Shown piece by piece: positions 27,530 through 36,324 of a stretch of 64,000 nucleotides of DNA. The position numbers and the translations under genes are program-made. The notes beneath the pieces are model-generated. The model saw nothing but the letters and a program-made list of their open reading frames with translations. It had not been told where the DNA came from and did no database searches. Within the stretch, counting starts at the first letter, position 1. Every line of letters begins with the position of its first letter. Where the stretch lies: contig JAITMS010000123.1 of NCBI GenBank assembly GCA_031277255.1, positions 22,815 to 86,814 of the forward strand, given 5' to 3'. The stretch is from Azonexus sp. GTDB taxonomy: Bacteria > Pseudomonadota > Gammaproteobacteria > Burkholderiales > Rhodocyclaceae.

Positions 27530-28285
27530 ATGGCGAGTGAACAGGAGTGGGTTGTTATCGTCGGCGCAACTGGCGCGTTCGGATCGGTCATGATCGAACG
27601 GCTAACCAGGCGCGGCTTGGGCGTTGTCGCCGTGGCCCGCGGCGCGGCAAGCCTGGCGGCGCTGGCAAAAGCCAATCAGCGGGTGTTGCCGTGCGTTGCC
27701 GATATTGCCGCCGACGCCTCGATCAAAACCATCGCCGCCGCCTTGCCGGGGCCGGTCAGAATGGCGGTTCATGGCCCCGGCGTCAGTGTCGCTGGCGGCG
27801 TGCTGACGGTGGCGACGGCGGCGCTGGCCGAGGCCGTCAATATCAAGGTCGGCGGCCTGTTGCGCCTGGTTCGCGCGGTTGATGAGCGTCTTGGCGTCAA
27901 TTCCCGTCTGGTCGCCATCGGCGGCCACTACGGTTTTGAACCGAGCGCCTACGCGGCTGCGGCGGGAGTGGCGAACGCCGCTCTGGTCAATGTCGTCCGG
28001 CAACTCAGCCTGGCTTACGGCGAGCGTGGCGTCAGCGCCCATCTCATTGCTCCTGGCCCGGCCGATACCGAGCGTCTGCGCCGCATCGCCGCCGACCGCG
28101 CCAAGCTGCAAGGCGTCAGTGTCGACGCCGTACTGGCGGCGATGCGAGCCGAATCCTCGCTCGGCGCTTTCACCGAACCCGGACAGGTGGCTTGGGCCGT
28201 CGACATGCTCCTCGCCCCGGAAGCCGCCGCCATGACCGGCTCGTCGCTCATGCTCGACGCCGGTCGCCGACGCGGGTTGCCCTGA
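27530..28285 (+). CDS. Degenerate short-chain dehydrogenase-like protein
   Basis: 251 residues of the SDR fold: N-terminal VVIVGATGAFGSVMIERL (Rossmann glycine motif) and a C-terminal TEPGQVAWAVDMLLAPEAAAMTGSSLMLDAGRR typical of classical SDRs. The YxxxK catalytic pair appears as YAAAA (in PSAYAAAAGVANAAL), losing the Lys, and the usual catalytic Ser strand reads AIGGHYG. Normal SDR chemistry is therefore doubtful. It starts 2 bases after dmpG, so it is made with the pathway. Could be a binding or regulatory relic, or a redirected enzyme. Substrate unknown. Confidence 0.82.
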   Translation: MASEQEWVVIVGATGAFGSVMIERLTRRGLGVVAVARGAASLAALAKANQRVLPCVADIAADASIKTIAAALPGPVRMAVHGPGVSVAGGVLTVATAALAEAVNIKVGGLLRLVRAVDERLGVNSRLVAIGGHYGFEPSAYAAAAGVANAALVNVVRQLSLAYGERGVSAHLIAPGPADTERLRRIAADRAKLQGVSVDAVLAAMRAESSLGAFTEPGQVAWAVDMLLAPEAAAMTGSSLMLDAGRRRGLP

Positions 28286-28295
28286 GAGAAAAGCA

Positions 28296-28703
28296 ATGCC
28301 CATTCTCAACATCCATCTGGTCAGCGGCCAGCATGATCCGGCCAAGGTCGATGCCCTGCTCAAGCGTTGCAGCGAATCCTTCGCTGCCGGTCTCTGCTGT
28401 CCGATCGACCGTGTCCGTGTTTTCGTGACTGAACACGCGCCCCGCCACTACTGCGTTGGCGGGCAACTGGTCAGCGAAACGGGCATGACAGCGCCGTACT
28501 TCTCCTTCATCGTTCTCGACGACCGGCCTCTGGTGGTGCGGCAAAAACTCCTCAGCGCCTTTACCGATCACATCGTCGAATTGCTGGGGGCGCCGCGAGA
28601 ACGGGTGCGCGGCGGCATCATGCCGGTCGCCGCCGCCGATTGGAGCATCGGTGGCCAAGCGGCCAGCCTGCTGCGTCAGACCGAAATCGAAGCGCGGCGG
28701 TAA
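28296..28703 (+). CDS. Tandem tautomerase-superfamily protein
   Basis: 135 residues made of two beta-alpha-beta units like 4-oxalocrotonate tautomerase: MPILNIHLVSGQ...RVRVFVTEHAPRHYCVGG and a second unit APYFSFIVLDD...RVRGGIMPVAAADWSIGG. Mature Pro1 is kept in the first unit, but position 11 is Gln instead of Arg, and the second unit starts with Ala. Fused two-unit tautomerases (cis-CaaD, MSAD, MIF types) exist with varied chemistry. It is the last gene of the meta-pathway block, 10 bases after the SDR. Reaction unknown; probably acts on a keto-enol intermediate of the pathway. Confidence 0.82.
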   Translation: MPILNIHLVSGQHDPAKVDALLKRCSESFAAGLCCPIDRVRVFVTEHAPRHYCVGGQLVSETGMTAPYFSFIVLDDRPLVVRQKLLSAFTDHIVELLGAPRERVRGGIMPVAAADWSIGGQAASLLRQTEIEARR

Positions 28704-28848
28704 GCGGCGCAGCCGAACAGCGCCTGTTTCTCAGAATATGCCATTGCCCTGCGCCCGACGATGCGTCGGTGCGGGGCGAGGCGACATTGCTGATATGATT
28801 TCCCCTTGTCATGGATCGCGGCTGGGTCGGCTCGCGCGGGAGAGGATG

Positions 28849-30318
28849 ATGAGCACGGAAATCGAACTCAAGCTCAAGCTGGATGCGAAAAATGCCCGCA
28901 AGCTCGCGGAGCATCCGCTGCTGGCGGGTATCAAGGCCGAGCGGCTGCGTCTGTTGAACACCTATTACGACACGCCGGAACTGGCGCTGCACAAGCGTCA
29001 GGTGGCGTTGCGCTTTCGCCAGCGGGGCGGCGACTGGCTGCTGACCGTCAAATCGGCGGAACCGGCCAGCGGCGGGCTGGCCGTGCGTAGCGAGTGGGAA
29101 ACTTTTGCGACGCCAGGGCGGTTTGATTTCAACCATGTCGATGCGCCTGAATTGCGGGATTTTCTCGATCAGGCCAAGCCGCGCCTGGCGGCCATTTTTA
29201 CGACGGATTTCCGGCGTCATGTCTGGCGCGTGCCGTTTGGCGAATCGCTGGTCGAACTGGCGCTCGATCAAGGCGTCATTGCCAGCGGCGAGCGGCGGGA
29301 GCGCCTCTGCGAGATTGAACTGGAACTGATCGAGGGCCGCGTCGCCGATATTTTCGGTCTGGCGCGCAGCCTGCAAAAACATCTGCAACTCTATCCGGCC
29401 ATCGACAGCAAGGCCGAGCGCGGTTATCGGCTGTTCGCCAACGAGACGCTGCAACCGTTCAAGACGCGGCGCACCGCGCTCAACGCCAGGATGACGCCGG
29501 TCGAGGCGTTTCGCCGCATCGCGCTCGATTGCCTCGAACATTTTCAGCGCAACGAGCCGGGTTTACAGGATGGCGGCAAGCCGGAATTCGTCCATCAGGC
29601 GCGCGTTGCCCTGCGCCGCCTGCGCTCGGCGATCAAGCTGTTCGCGCCGGTTCTGCCGCCGGAATTCGTCCAGGCCTACAACCGCACCTGGCGGGCCTTG
29701 GCCCGCGTTTTGGGCGACGCCCGCAACTGGGATGTGTTTCTCGCCGAAACCTTGCCGCCGCTGCACGCGCATTTTTCTGCTCACCGCGACCTCAAGCGCC
29801 TGCGCGATTGCGCCCTGCGCCGCGCCCGCCGCGCCCGCCGCGCGGTGGCCTATGTGTTGACGCTGCGCGCCTATCCGCGTCTGCTGGTCGAATTTATCGC
29901 CGCCGTGCATACGCTGAGCGACGCTTCATCCCTGTCGCTCAAGGAATTCGCCAATGAGCGCCTGGCCCGTCACGCCCGCCGCGTCCGCAAGCTGGCGGAA
30001 AAAATGACTGCGCCCGATGCGGCGGATAGCCATCCGCTGCGCATTGAATTCAAGAAGCTGCGCTACGCCACCGAATTTTTTGCTTCGCTCTTGCCCGCCA
30101 ACCGCCTTGCCCCTCATCTGGCGGCGCTCAATGGCTTGCAGGATGAACTGGGGCAGATCAATGACTACGCCACGGCCCGGACGCTGCTCGACGAGGCCCT
30201 GCCCAACCGCGCCGCCAGCGCCGTGCATGGCTGGATGCTGGGTCGCCACACCTTGCTCAACGAGCGGCTGCCGGCGGCGTTGAATAACTGGCTGGCGCTG
30301 CGACGGCTGGCGGTGTGA
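28849..30318 (+). CDS. CYTH-CHAD domain protein (inorganic triphosphatase-like)
   Basis: 489 residues. The N-terminal CYTH domain (1-205) has the ExExK metal/phosphate motif (EIELKLKL) and tunnel residues (LRLLNTYYDTPELALHKRQVALRFRQRGG). The C-terminal CHAD domain (about 215-485) is helical with conserved His and Arg/Lys (FVHQARVALRRLRSAIKLF; HPLRIEFKKLRYATEFF), which binds polyphosphate. The architecture is that of E. coli YgiF, a triphosphatase. ATG 28849 is 6 bases from GGAG; an ATG at 28846 is too close. Upstream a GC-rich hairpin (about 28746-28780) may close the catabolic operon. Confidence 0.88.
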   Translation: MSTEIELKLKLDAKNARKLAEHPLLAGIKAERLRLLNTYYDTPELALHKRQVALRFRQRGGDWLLTVKSAEPASGGLAVRSEWETFATPGRFDFNHVDAPELRDFLDQAKPRLAAIFTTDFRRHVWRVPFGESLVELALDQGVIASGERRERLCEIELELIEGRVADIFGLARSLQKHLQLYPAIDSKAERGYRLFANETLQPFKTRRTALNARMTPVEAFRRIALDCLEHFQRNEPGLQDGGKPEFVHQARVALRRLRSAIKLFAPVLPPEFVQAYNRTWRALARVLGDARNWDVFLAETLPPLHAHFSAHRDLKRLRDCALRRARRARRAVAYVLTLRAYPRLLVEFIAAVHTLSDASSLSLKEFANERLARHARRVRKLAEKMTAPDAADSHPLRIEFKKLRYATEFFASLLPANRLAPHLAALNGLQDELGQINDYATARTLLDEALPNRAASAVHGWMLGRHTLLNERLPAALNNWLALRRLAV

Positions 30319-30431
30319 GCGGATGCGTCGAATAGCGTTGCGGCCTTTTTTCCAGCCCCGGCTGGCACTATCATGGACGCCCTGTTTGAAAGCCCGCGTT
30401 TTGCGGGCCAGATATGTCATGGAGAGCCAAA

Positions 30432-31199
30432 ATGCAGATTGACAACAAGGTATTTCTCATCACCGGCGCGGGTTCCGGTCTTGGCTTGGCGGCGGCGCGG
30501 CTGCTGGTCAGCGCCGGGGCCAAGGTGGCGCTGGCCGATCTCAACCGCCCGGCGGGCGAAGCGGCGGCGAGCGAATTGGGGCCGTCGGCGCTGTTCGTCG
30601 AAACCGATGTCGCCAGCGAATCTTCCGCCACCGAGGCGGTGCGGGCGGCGGTGGCGCATTTCGGCGGCCTCAACGGGCTGGTCAATTGCGCGGGCATCGT
30701 GCATGGCGAAAAAGTGGCGGGCAAGAACGGGCCGCATCGTCTGGAGACTTTTACAAAAGTCATCAACATCAATCTGGTCGGCACCTTCAACATGATCCGC
30801 CTGGCCGTCGACGCCATGCTCAAAAATGAAGCGGACGCGGGCGGCGAGCGGGGCGTCATCATCAATACCGCGTCGGTCGCCGCCTTTGAAGGCCAGTTCG
30901 GGCAGACGGCCTATTCGGCGTCAAAGGGCGGCATCGTGGCGATGACCCTGCCGGTGGCGCGGGAACTGGCGGCGAGCGGCATCCGTTGCCTGACCATCGC
31001 GCCGGGCATCATGGAAACGCCGATGCTGCTTGGCATGGCGCCGGAAGTGCAGGCGGCGCTGAACAACATGGTGCCCTTCCCGACGCGCATGGGCAAACCC
31101 GCCGAATTTGCCGCGCTGGTTCGCCACATCATCGAAAACGCCTACCTCAACGGCGAGGTCATCCGCCTCGACGGGGCGATCCGCATGAGCGCCAAATAA
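30432..31199 (+). CDS. SDR oxidoreductase, 3-hydroxyacyl-CoA dehydrogenase type 2-like
   Basis: 255 residues, complete classical SDR: TGAGSGLGLA (cofactor), NCAG, INTASVAAFEG with Ser, YSASKGG (Tyr-x3-Lys). LNRPAGEAAASELG and the AREL...GIRCLTIAPGIMETPMLLGM region resemble HSD17B10/type 2 3-hydroxyacyl-CoA dehydrogenases, probably acting in acyl-CoA or branched-chain degradation. ATG 30432 follows atggagagccaaa. The leader contains a small hairpin GCCCGC-GTTTT-GCGGGC (30392-30408). A terminator follows at 31230. Monocistronic by appearance. Confidence 0.88.
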   Translation: MQIDNKVFLITGAGSGLGLAAARLLVSAGAKVALADLNRPAGEAAASELGPSALFVETDVASESSATEAVRAAVAHFGGLNGLVNCAGIVHGEKVAGKNGPHRLETFTKVININLVGTFNMIRLAVDAMLKNEADAGGERGVIINTASVAAFEGQFGQTAYSASKGGIVAMTLPVARELAASGIRCLTIAPGIMETPMLLGMAPEVQAALNNMVPFPTRMGKPAEFAALVRHIIENAYLNGEVIRLDGAIRMSAK

Positions 31200-31229
31200 A
31201 CTATACTGCGCTCCCGTTTCCGACCCAGA

Positions 31230-31249
31230 AGGCGCTTCGGCGCCTTTTT
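31230..31249 (+). terminator. Rho-independent terminator ahead of ccoI
   Basis: AGGCGC-TTCG-GCGCCT hairpin with a stable UUCG tetraloop (31230-31245) followed directly by a T run. It ends the SDR transcript only 7 bases before the ccoI start codon, so ccoI must have either read-through or a promoter overlapping the SDR gene end. Confidence 0.85.
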
Positions 31250-31256
31250 CATTTGC

Positions 31257-33692
31257 ATGTCTGACTGCTCCTGTTATCACTGCGGCCTGCCGGTGCCGGA
31301 GACTGTCGATCTGGTCGTAGACATCGGCGGCCAGCGCCGCGCCATGTGCTGCTACGGCTGTCAGGAAGTGGCGCGGGCCATCGTCGATAACGGTCTGGAA
31401 GATTATTACCGCAGCCGCGACGCGCTGCCGGAATCGCCGCGCGAAGCGCTGCCGCCGATCCTTGAGCAACTGGCCCTGTTCGACCACGCCGATTTTCAAA
31501 AGAGCTTCGTCAAGGAACTCGACGCAGGCGAGCGCGAAGCCTCGCTGCTGCTCGAAGGCATCACCTGTTCCGCCTGCATCTGGCTGAACGAGCGGCATCT
31601 CGGCAAACTGGCCGGGGTCACGGCGGTCGACATCAATTACGCCACCCGGCGCGCCCGGGTGCGCTGGGATACGTCGCGGATCAAGCTCTCCGACATTCTG
31701 GCCGCCATTGCCGCCATCGGCTACCGCGCCTACCCCTACGACGCTGCCAAAAACGAGGAATTGTCCCGGAAGGAGCGGCGCGACGCGCTGTGGCGTCTGT
31801 GGGTCGCCGGTTTCGGCATGATGCAGGTGATGATGTACGCCTATCCGGTATATATCGCTGGCGGCGACATGACGGCCGACATCGAAAGCCTGATGCGCTG
31901 GGCCAGCCTGGTGCTGACCCTGCCGGTGGTGTTTTATTCGGCGGCGCCTTTTTTCCGCAACGCCTGGCGCGATTTGAAGCTGCGCCATCTCGGCATGGAC
32001 GTACCGGTCGCCCTGGGCGTCGGCTCGGCCTTCGTCGCCAGTCTCTGGGCGACGTTGGCGCAGCAGGGCGAGGTGTATTTCGATTCGGTGACGATGTTCG
32101 TTTTTTTCCTCCTCGGCGGCCGCTATCTGGAAATGACGGCGCGCCAGAAAGCGCTTGGCGTGACCGAGGCGCTGGCCAAGCTGCGGCCGGCTTTCGCCCA
32201 GAAACTGCCGAATTTCCCCGGCGACCGCACCGCCGAACAACGGGTGGTCGCCGATTTGCAGCCCGGCGATTATGTTCTGGTGCGCCCCGGCGACATCATT
32301 CCCGCCGATGGCCGGGTCGTCGAGGGTCAGAGTTCCGCCGACGAATCGCTGCTCACCGGCGAGAGCAGGCTGGTGGCGAAAGCGCCGGGCGCTGCCGTGA
32401 CCGGCGGCTCGATCAATGCCGAAAGCCCGCTGGTCGTGCAAGTCGAGCAGGTCGGCGAAGGGACTCGCCTGTCGGCCATCGTCAGCCTGATGGAGCGGGC
32501 GGCGCTGGAAAAACCGCGCATCGTTGAAATGGCCGACCGTATCGCCATGTACTTTGTCGCGGCGCTGCTGGCGGTTGCCGCGCTGGTCGCCATCGGCTGG
32601 TATTGGGTCGATCCGGGCAAAGCCCTGTGGATTACCGTGTCGGTGCTGGTCGTCACCTGTCCCTGCGCCCTCTCGCTGGCGACGCCGGTGGCCCTGACCG
32701 TGGCGGCGGGCGCTCTCGCCCGCGATGGTTTGCTGGTGACGCGCGGCCACGCCATCGAAATCCTGGCGCGGGCCACGCATTTTGTTTTCGACAAGACGGG
32801 AACGCTGACCAGCGGGCGGATGCGCCTTGTCGCCGCCGAAACCTTCGGCCATTTGTCGCCGGATCAGGCGCTGGCCGTGGCTGCCGCGCTGGAGCGCAAT
32901 TCCGAACACCCGGTGGCGACCGCCCTCTGCCACGCCGCAGGCGAGGATGTTGCCGATGCCGCCGAAGCGCGGGCCGAACCGGGACAGGGTATTGAAGCCA
33001 GCGTCAATGGCCGACGCTATCGCATTGGCCGCCCGGATTACGTTCTCGCCGCTGCCGGGACGCCGCCGCCACGGCTGGCCGAATGGCTGGACAGCGGCGA
33101 CACCCTCATTGCCCTGGGCGATGAAACGGGTTGTCAGGCGCTGTTCCGCATCGGCGACGAAATCCGGCCCGAGGCGGCGAGCCTGATTGCCGATCTGCGC
33201 CGGGCCGGGCGTCAGGTGGTTCTGCTGACCGGCGACGCCAGCGCCGTCGCTCGCCGGGTGGCCGGGCAATTGGGCATCGACGATGTGCGCGCCAGCGCCA
33301 CGCCACAAGGCAAGCACGACGCCGTGACCGCCTTGCAGGCATCCGGCGCGGTGGTGGCGATGGTCGGCGACGGCGTCAACGACGCCCCGGTGCTGGCCCA
33401 GGCGCAGGTTTCGGTGGCGATGGGCGGCGGCGCGCAACTGGCCCGGACGCAAGCCGATTTTGTTCTGCTCTCGGAAGACCTGGAGCATCTCCGCCGTGGT
33501 TTCTCGCGGGCCTTGAAAACGCTGACGGTGATCCGCCAGAATCTGTGGTGGTCGTTCGCTTACAATTTCGTCGCGCTGCCGCTCGCCATTGCCGGTTACG
33601 TCACGCCGTGGATGGCCGGTATCGGCATGTCGGCCAGTTCGCTGCTGGTCGTTCTCAATTCCCTGCGCATTGCCCGCCTGGAGGATGCCTGA
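31257..33692 (+). CDS. ccoI: Copper-exporting P1B ATPase of the cbb3 assembly type
   Basis: 811 residues. N-terminal CxxC region (CSCYHCGLPVP, CCYGCQ), an HMA domain with TCSAC, eight predicted TM helices, the ion-binding TCPCAL motif, DKTGT phosphorylation site and GDGVNDAPVL hinge. The long Cys-rich N-terminus typifies CcoI/FixI, which delivers copper for cbb3 oxidase assembly. ATG 31257 has no Shine-Dalgarno and abuts a terminator. It overlaps ccoS (TGATG), the standard ccoIS arrangement. Confidence 0.95.
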   Translation: MSDCSCYHCGLPVPETVDLVVDIGGQRRAMCCYGCQEVARAIVDNGLEDYYRSRDALPESPREALPPILEQLALFDHADFQKSFVKELDAGEREASLLLEGITCSACIWLNERHLGKLAGVTAVDINYATRRARVRWDTSRIKLSDILAAIAAIGYRAYPYDAAKNEELSRKERRDALWRLWVAGFGMMQVMMYAYPVYIAGGDMTADIESLMRWASLVLTLPVVFYSAAPFFRNAWRDLKLRHLGMDVPVALGVGSAFVASLWATLAQQGEVYFDSVTMFVFFLLGGRYLEMTARQKALGVTEALAKLRPAFAQKLPNFPGDRTAEQRVVADLQPGDYVLVRPGDIIPADGRVVEGQSSADESLLTGESRLVAKAPGAAVTGGSINAESPLVVQVEQVGEGTRLSAIVSLMERAALEKPRIVEMADRIAMYFVAALLAVAALVAIGWYWVDPGKALWITVSVLVVTCPCALSLATPVALTVAAGALARDGLLVTRGHAIEILARATHFVFDKTGTLTSGRMRLVAAETFGHLSPDQALAVAAALERNSEHPVATALCHAAGEDVADAAEARAEPGQGIEASVNGRRYRIGRPDYVLAAAGTPPPRLAEWLDSGDTLIALGDETGCQALFRIGDEIRPEAASLIADLRRAGRQVVLLTGDASAVARRVAGQLGIDDVRASATPQGKHDAVTALQASGAVVAMVGDGVNDAPVLAQAQVSVAMGGGAQLARTQADFVLLSEDLEHLRRGFSRALKTLTVIRQNLWWSFAYNFVALPLAIAGYVTPWMAGIGMSASSLLVVLNSLRIARLEDA

Positions 33693-33883
33693 TGGAAAGC
33701 GTGTATCTGTTGATCCCGATCTCGGTCTTGCTGGTCTTCGGCATTGCCGGCGCCTTCTGGTGGTCGGTGCGCAGCGGCCAGTTCGACGATCTCGAAGGGC
33801 CGGGCTTTCGCGTCCTGATGGATGACGATGAGGCGCCGCCGCAAAACGACAATCCGGTTGATGACAAATCGATCAAGGGTTGA
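33692..33883 (+). CDS. ccoS: cbb3 oxidase maturation protein CcoS
   Basis: 63 residues: one N-terminal TM helix (VYLLIPISVLLVFGIAGAFWWSVRSGQFDDLEGPGFRVLMDDD), exactly the CcoS family core, with FDDLEGPG conserved. Required for cofactor insertion into cbb3 oxidase. ATG at 33692 overlaps the ccoI stop. The stop codon lies inside an Fnr-like palindrome. Confidence 0.95.
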   Translation: MESVYLLIPISVLLVFGIAGAFWWSVRSGQFDDLEGPGFRVLMDDDEAPPQNDNPVDDKSIKG

Positions 33884-33893
33884 CTTATGTCAA
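33880..33893. promoter_or_regulatory. Fnr/Anr-like palindrome at the end of ccoS
   Basis: TTGACTTATGTCAA matches the Fnr/Anr consensus TTGAT-N4-ATCAA except one base per arm, and is embedded in a longer perfect palindrome, GGGTTGACTTATGTCAACCC (33877-33896). It lies about 330 bases upstream of ccoN, and a terminator intervenes. It may be a secondary site. Confidence 0.4.
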
Positions 33894-33967
33894 CCCTGCC
33901 CCGCAATTGATCTGGCATGATGAACGGGTGTGAAGATGTTTTTCACGACTGTTCTCTGTTGGGGTTG

Positions 33968-33994
33968 GGGTGCGTTGCGACGCACCCTTTTTTT
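33968..33994 (+). terminator. Rho-independent terminator after ccoIS
   Basis: GGGTGCGT (33968-33975) pairs with ACGCACCC (33980-33987), loop TGCG, followed by seven T. It separates ccoIS from the ccoNOP transcript. The remainder of the 341-base gap (33884-34224) holds the Fnr boxes and the ccoN promoter region; no gene is seen. Confidence 0.88.
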
Positions 33995-34115
33995 GCCCGC
34001 GCCGTTCCAGTTTATGACGAACAGGCCGTCGGAGCAGGCTGCCGCGCGTTCGGCCATCCGCCTGTCCCCTGATCGTTACAACTTTTGAACTAATTGCGAC
34101 TAGATAATCTGTAGG

Positions 34116-34129
34116 TTGATCTAGATCAA
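34116..34129. promoter_or_regulatory. Perfect Fnr/Anr box of the ccoN promoter
   Basis: TTGATCTAGATCAA is an exact TTGAT-N4-ATCAA site. A possible -10 (TACCAT, 34151-34156, or TAGAAT, 34146-34151) would put the box centre near -36 to -41, the class II activator position. It predicts ccoNOP induction at low oxygen by an Fnr/Anr-type regulator. Start codon is 96 bases downstream. Confidence 0.8.
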
Positions 34130-34224
34130 AACGAGTCGGCTGGTCTAGAATACCATCTCCTCCTATGCGCCGCCTTGGCTTCGAGGGGGGCATTCAGTCT
34201 TTTTAATTCACGAGAGGTGGGTTC

Positions 34225-35664
34225 ATGTCTGGAACGCAAACCACATATAACGATAAGGTCGTGCGGCAATTCGCCGTGATGACCGTCATCTGGGGCATCG
34301 TTGGCATGCTGGTCGGTGTCATCGCTGCTGCCCAACTGGTCTGGCCGGATGCGCTGAATATCGGCTTCCTGCACTTTGGCCGGTTGCGCCCGCTGCATAC
34401 CAACGCGGTTATTTTTGCGTTTGGTGGCTGCGCCTTGTTCGCAACGTCTTACTGGTGCGTTCAGCGTACCGGTCATACCCGTCTCTGGGGCGGGCCGTTG
34501 ATTCCCTTCACCTTCTGGGGCTGGCAAATCGTTATTCTGCTCGCCGCCATTTCGCTGCCGCTGGGTTTCACCACCGGCAAGGAGTACGCCGAGCTGGAGT
34601 GGCCGATCGACATCCTGATCACCCTGGTCTGGGTTTCGTATGGTCTGGTCTTCTTCGGCACCATCGCCAAGCGTACCGTCTCCCATATCTACGTCGCCAA
34701 CTGGTTCTTTGGCTCGATGATTATCGCCGTTGCCCTGCTGCATCTGGTCAATAGCGCCGAGGTGCCGGTTACCTGGAATGCCCTGAATCCCCGCTCCATC
34801 TCGGCCTATGCCGGCGTGCAGGACGCGATGATCCAGTGGTGGTACGGGCACAACGCCGTCGGCTTCTTCCTGACTGCCGGCTTCCTTGGCATGATGTACT
34901 ACTTCGTGCCGAAGCAGGCGGGCCGCCCGGTTTATTCCTACCGGCTGTCCGTGGTGCACTTCTGGGCCTTGATCTTCACCTACATGTGGGCTGGCCCGCA
35001 CCACCTGCACTACACGGCGCTGCCGGACTGGACCCAGTCGGTCGGCATGATCTTCTCGCTGATTCTGCTGGCGCCTTCGTGGGGCGGCATGATCAACGGC
35101 ATCATGACCCTGTCGGGCGCCTGGCACAAACTGCGTGACGATCCGATCCTCAAGTTCCTGATCACCTCGCTGTCCTTCTATGGCATGTCCACCTTCGAAG
35201 GCCCGATGATGTCGATCAAGACCGTTAATGCCCTGTCGCACTACACCGACTGGACAGTCGGCCACGTGCACTCCGGCGCGCTTGGCTGGGTGGCGATGGT
35301 GTCGATCGGCTCGATCTACTACCTGCTGCCGCGCGTCTTCGGCAAGAAAGAAATGTATAGCACCGCCCTCGTCACGACCCACTTCTGGGTGGCGACCATC
35401 GGCACCGTTCTGTACATCGCCTCGACGTGGATTTCCGGCGTCATGCAGGGCCTGATGTGGCGCGCGGTCAATCCCGATGGCACCCTGGCTTACAGCTTCG
35501 TCGAGTCGGTCAAAGGCTCCCGTCTGTTCTGGGAGATCCGCTGGCTGGGCGGCACCTTGTTCCTGCTGGGCATGGTCATCATGGCTTACAACATGTTCAA
35601 GACGATGGCTGGCGGCAACACCAAGGATGCGCCGGTGATTGCTCCGGCTGCTCATCACGCCTGA
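34225..35664 (+). CDS. ccoN: cbb3-type cytochrome c oxidase subunit I
   Basis: 479 residues, 12 TM helices, heme-copper oxidase. Heme and copper His ligands are visible in [24 protein letters not shown] and [17 protein letters not shown]. Catalytic subunit of the high-affinity proton-pumping oxidase. Good ribosome site (cacgagaggtggg). First gene of ccoNOP. Confidence 0.97.
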   Translation: MSGTQTTYNDKVVRQFAVMTVIWGIVGMLVGVIAAAQLVWPDALNIGFLHFGRLRPLHTNAVIFAFGGCALFATSYWCVQRTGHTRLWGGPLIPFTFWGWQIVILLAAISLPLGFTTGKEYAELEWPIDILITLVWVSYGLVFFGTIAKRTVSHIYVANWFFGSMIIAVALLHLVNSAEVPVTWNALNPRSISAYAGVQDAMIQWWYGHNAVGFFLTAGFLGMMYYFVPKQAGRPVYSYRLSVVHFWALIFTYMWAGPHHLHYTALPDWTQSVGMIFSLILLAPSWGGMINGIMTLSGAWHKLRDDPILKFLITSLSFYGMSTFEGPMMSIKTVNALSHYTDWTVGHVHSGALGWVAMVSIGSIYYLLPRVFGKKEMYSTALVTTHFWVATIGTVLYIASTWISGVMQGLMWRAVNPDGTLAYSFVESVKGSRLFWEIRWLGGTLFLLGMVIMAYNMFKTMAGGNTKDAPVIAPAAHHA

Positions 35665-35681
35665 TTTGGGAGATTGCAATA

Positions 35682-36317
35682 ATGATCAAGCACGATCAAA
35701 TCGAGAAGAACGTGGGCCTGTTGTTCATCCTCACGTTGTTCGTAGTCCTGTGGGGCGGCCTGTTGGAAATTGTCCCGCTCTTTTTCCAGAAATCGACAAC
35801 GACGCCGGTTGATGGGGTCAAACCCTATACCGCCGAACAGTTGGCTGGCCGTGAGGTTTACATCCGCGAAGGCTGCTACAACTGCCACTCGCAGATGATC
35901 CGCCCGTTCCGCGCGGAAACCGAGCGTTACGGTCACTACTCGGTGGCTGGTGAGTATGTTTACGATCACCCCTTCCAGTGGGGTTCGAAGCGTACCGGCC
36001 CTGATCTGCACCGCGTCGGTGGTCGTTATTCCGACGAGTGGCAGCGCGCTCACCTGATGAATCCGCGTGATGTGGTGCCGGAGTCGAATATGCCCGCTTT
36101 CGCCTTCCTGGCGAATACCAAGGCCAAGACCTCGGTGGCTGCCGATATTGAAGCCAAGATGGGCCTCATGCGCAGCTATGCCAACATTCGCGGCCTGCCG
36201 ACCTACTCCGACGACGAGATCAGGGGAGCCAAGGCCGCGATCGGTGACATGACCGAGATGGATGTCCTGATTGCCTACCTGCAAGGCTTGGGTACGGCGC
36301 TGGGCACGATGAAGTAA
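35682..36317 (+). CDS. ccoO: cbb3 oxidase monoheme subunit II
   Basis: 211 residues: one N-terminal TM anchor ([24 protein letters not shown]) and a single heme c site CYNCH, followed by SQMIRPF; the distal Met is likely in SNMPAF. Membrane-anchored cytochrome c passing electrons to CcoN. ATG 35682, 17 bases after ccoN, with gggaga upstream. Confidence 0.96.
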   Translation: MIKHDQIEKNVGLLFILTLFVVLWGGLLEIVPLFFQKSTTTPVDGVKPYTAEQLAGREVYIREGCYNCHSQMIRPFRAETERYGHYSVAGEYVYDHPFQWGSKRTGPDLHRVGGRYSDEWQRAHLMNPRDVVPESNMPAFAFLANTKAKTSVAADIEAKMGLMRSYANIRGLPTYSDDEIRGAKAAIGDMTEMDVLIAYLQGLGTALGTMK

Positions 36318-36324
36318 ACAGGCA

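Noticed and set aside
30921-33488. Minus-strand open frame of 855 codons opposite ccoI
   Set aside because: Shadow of the P-type ATPase gene; composition is rich in His, Arg and Gln with no family pattern.
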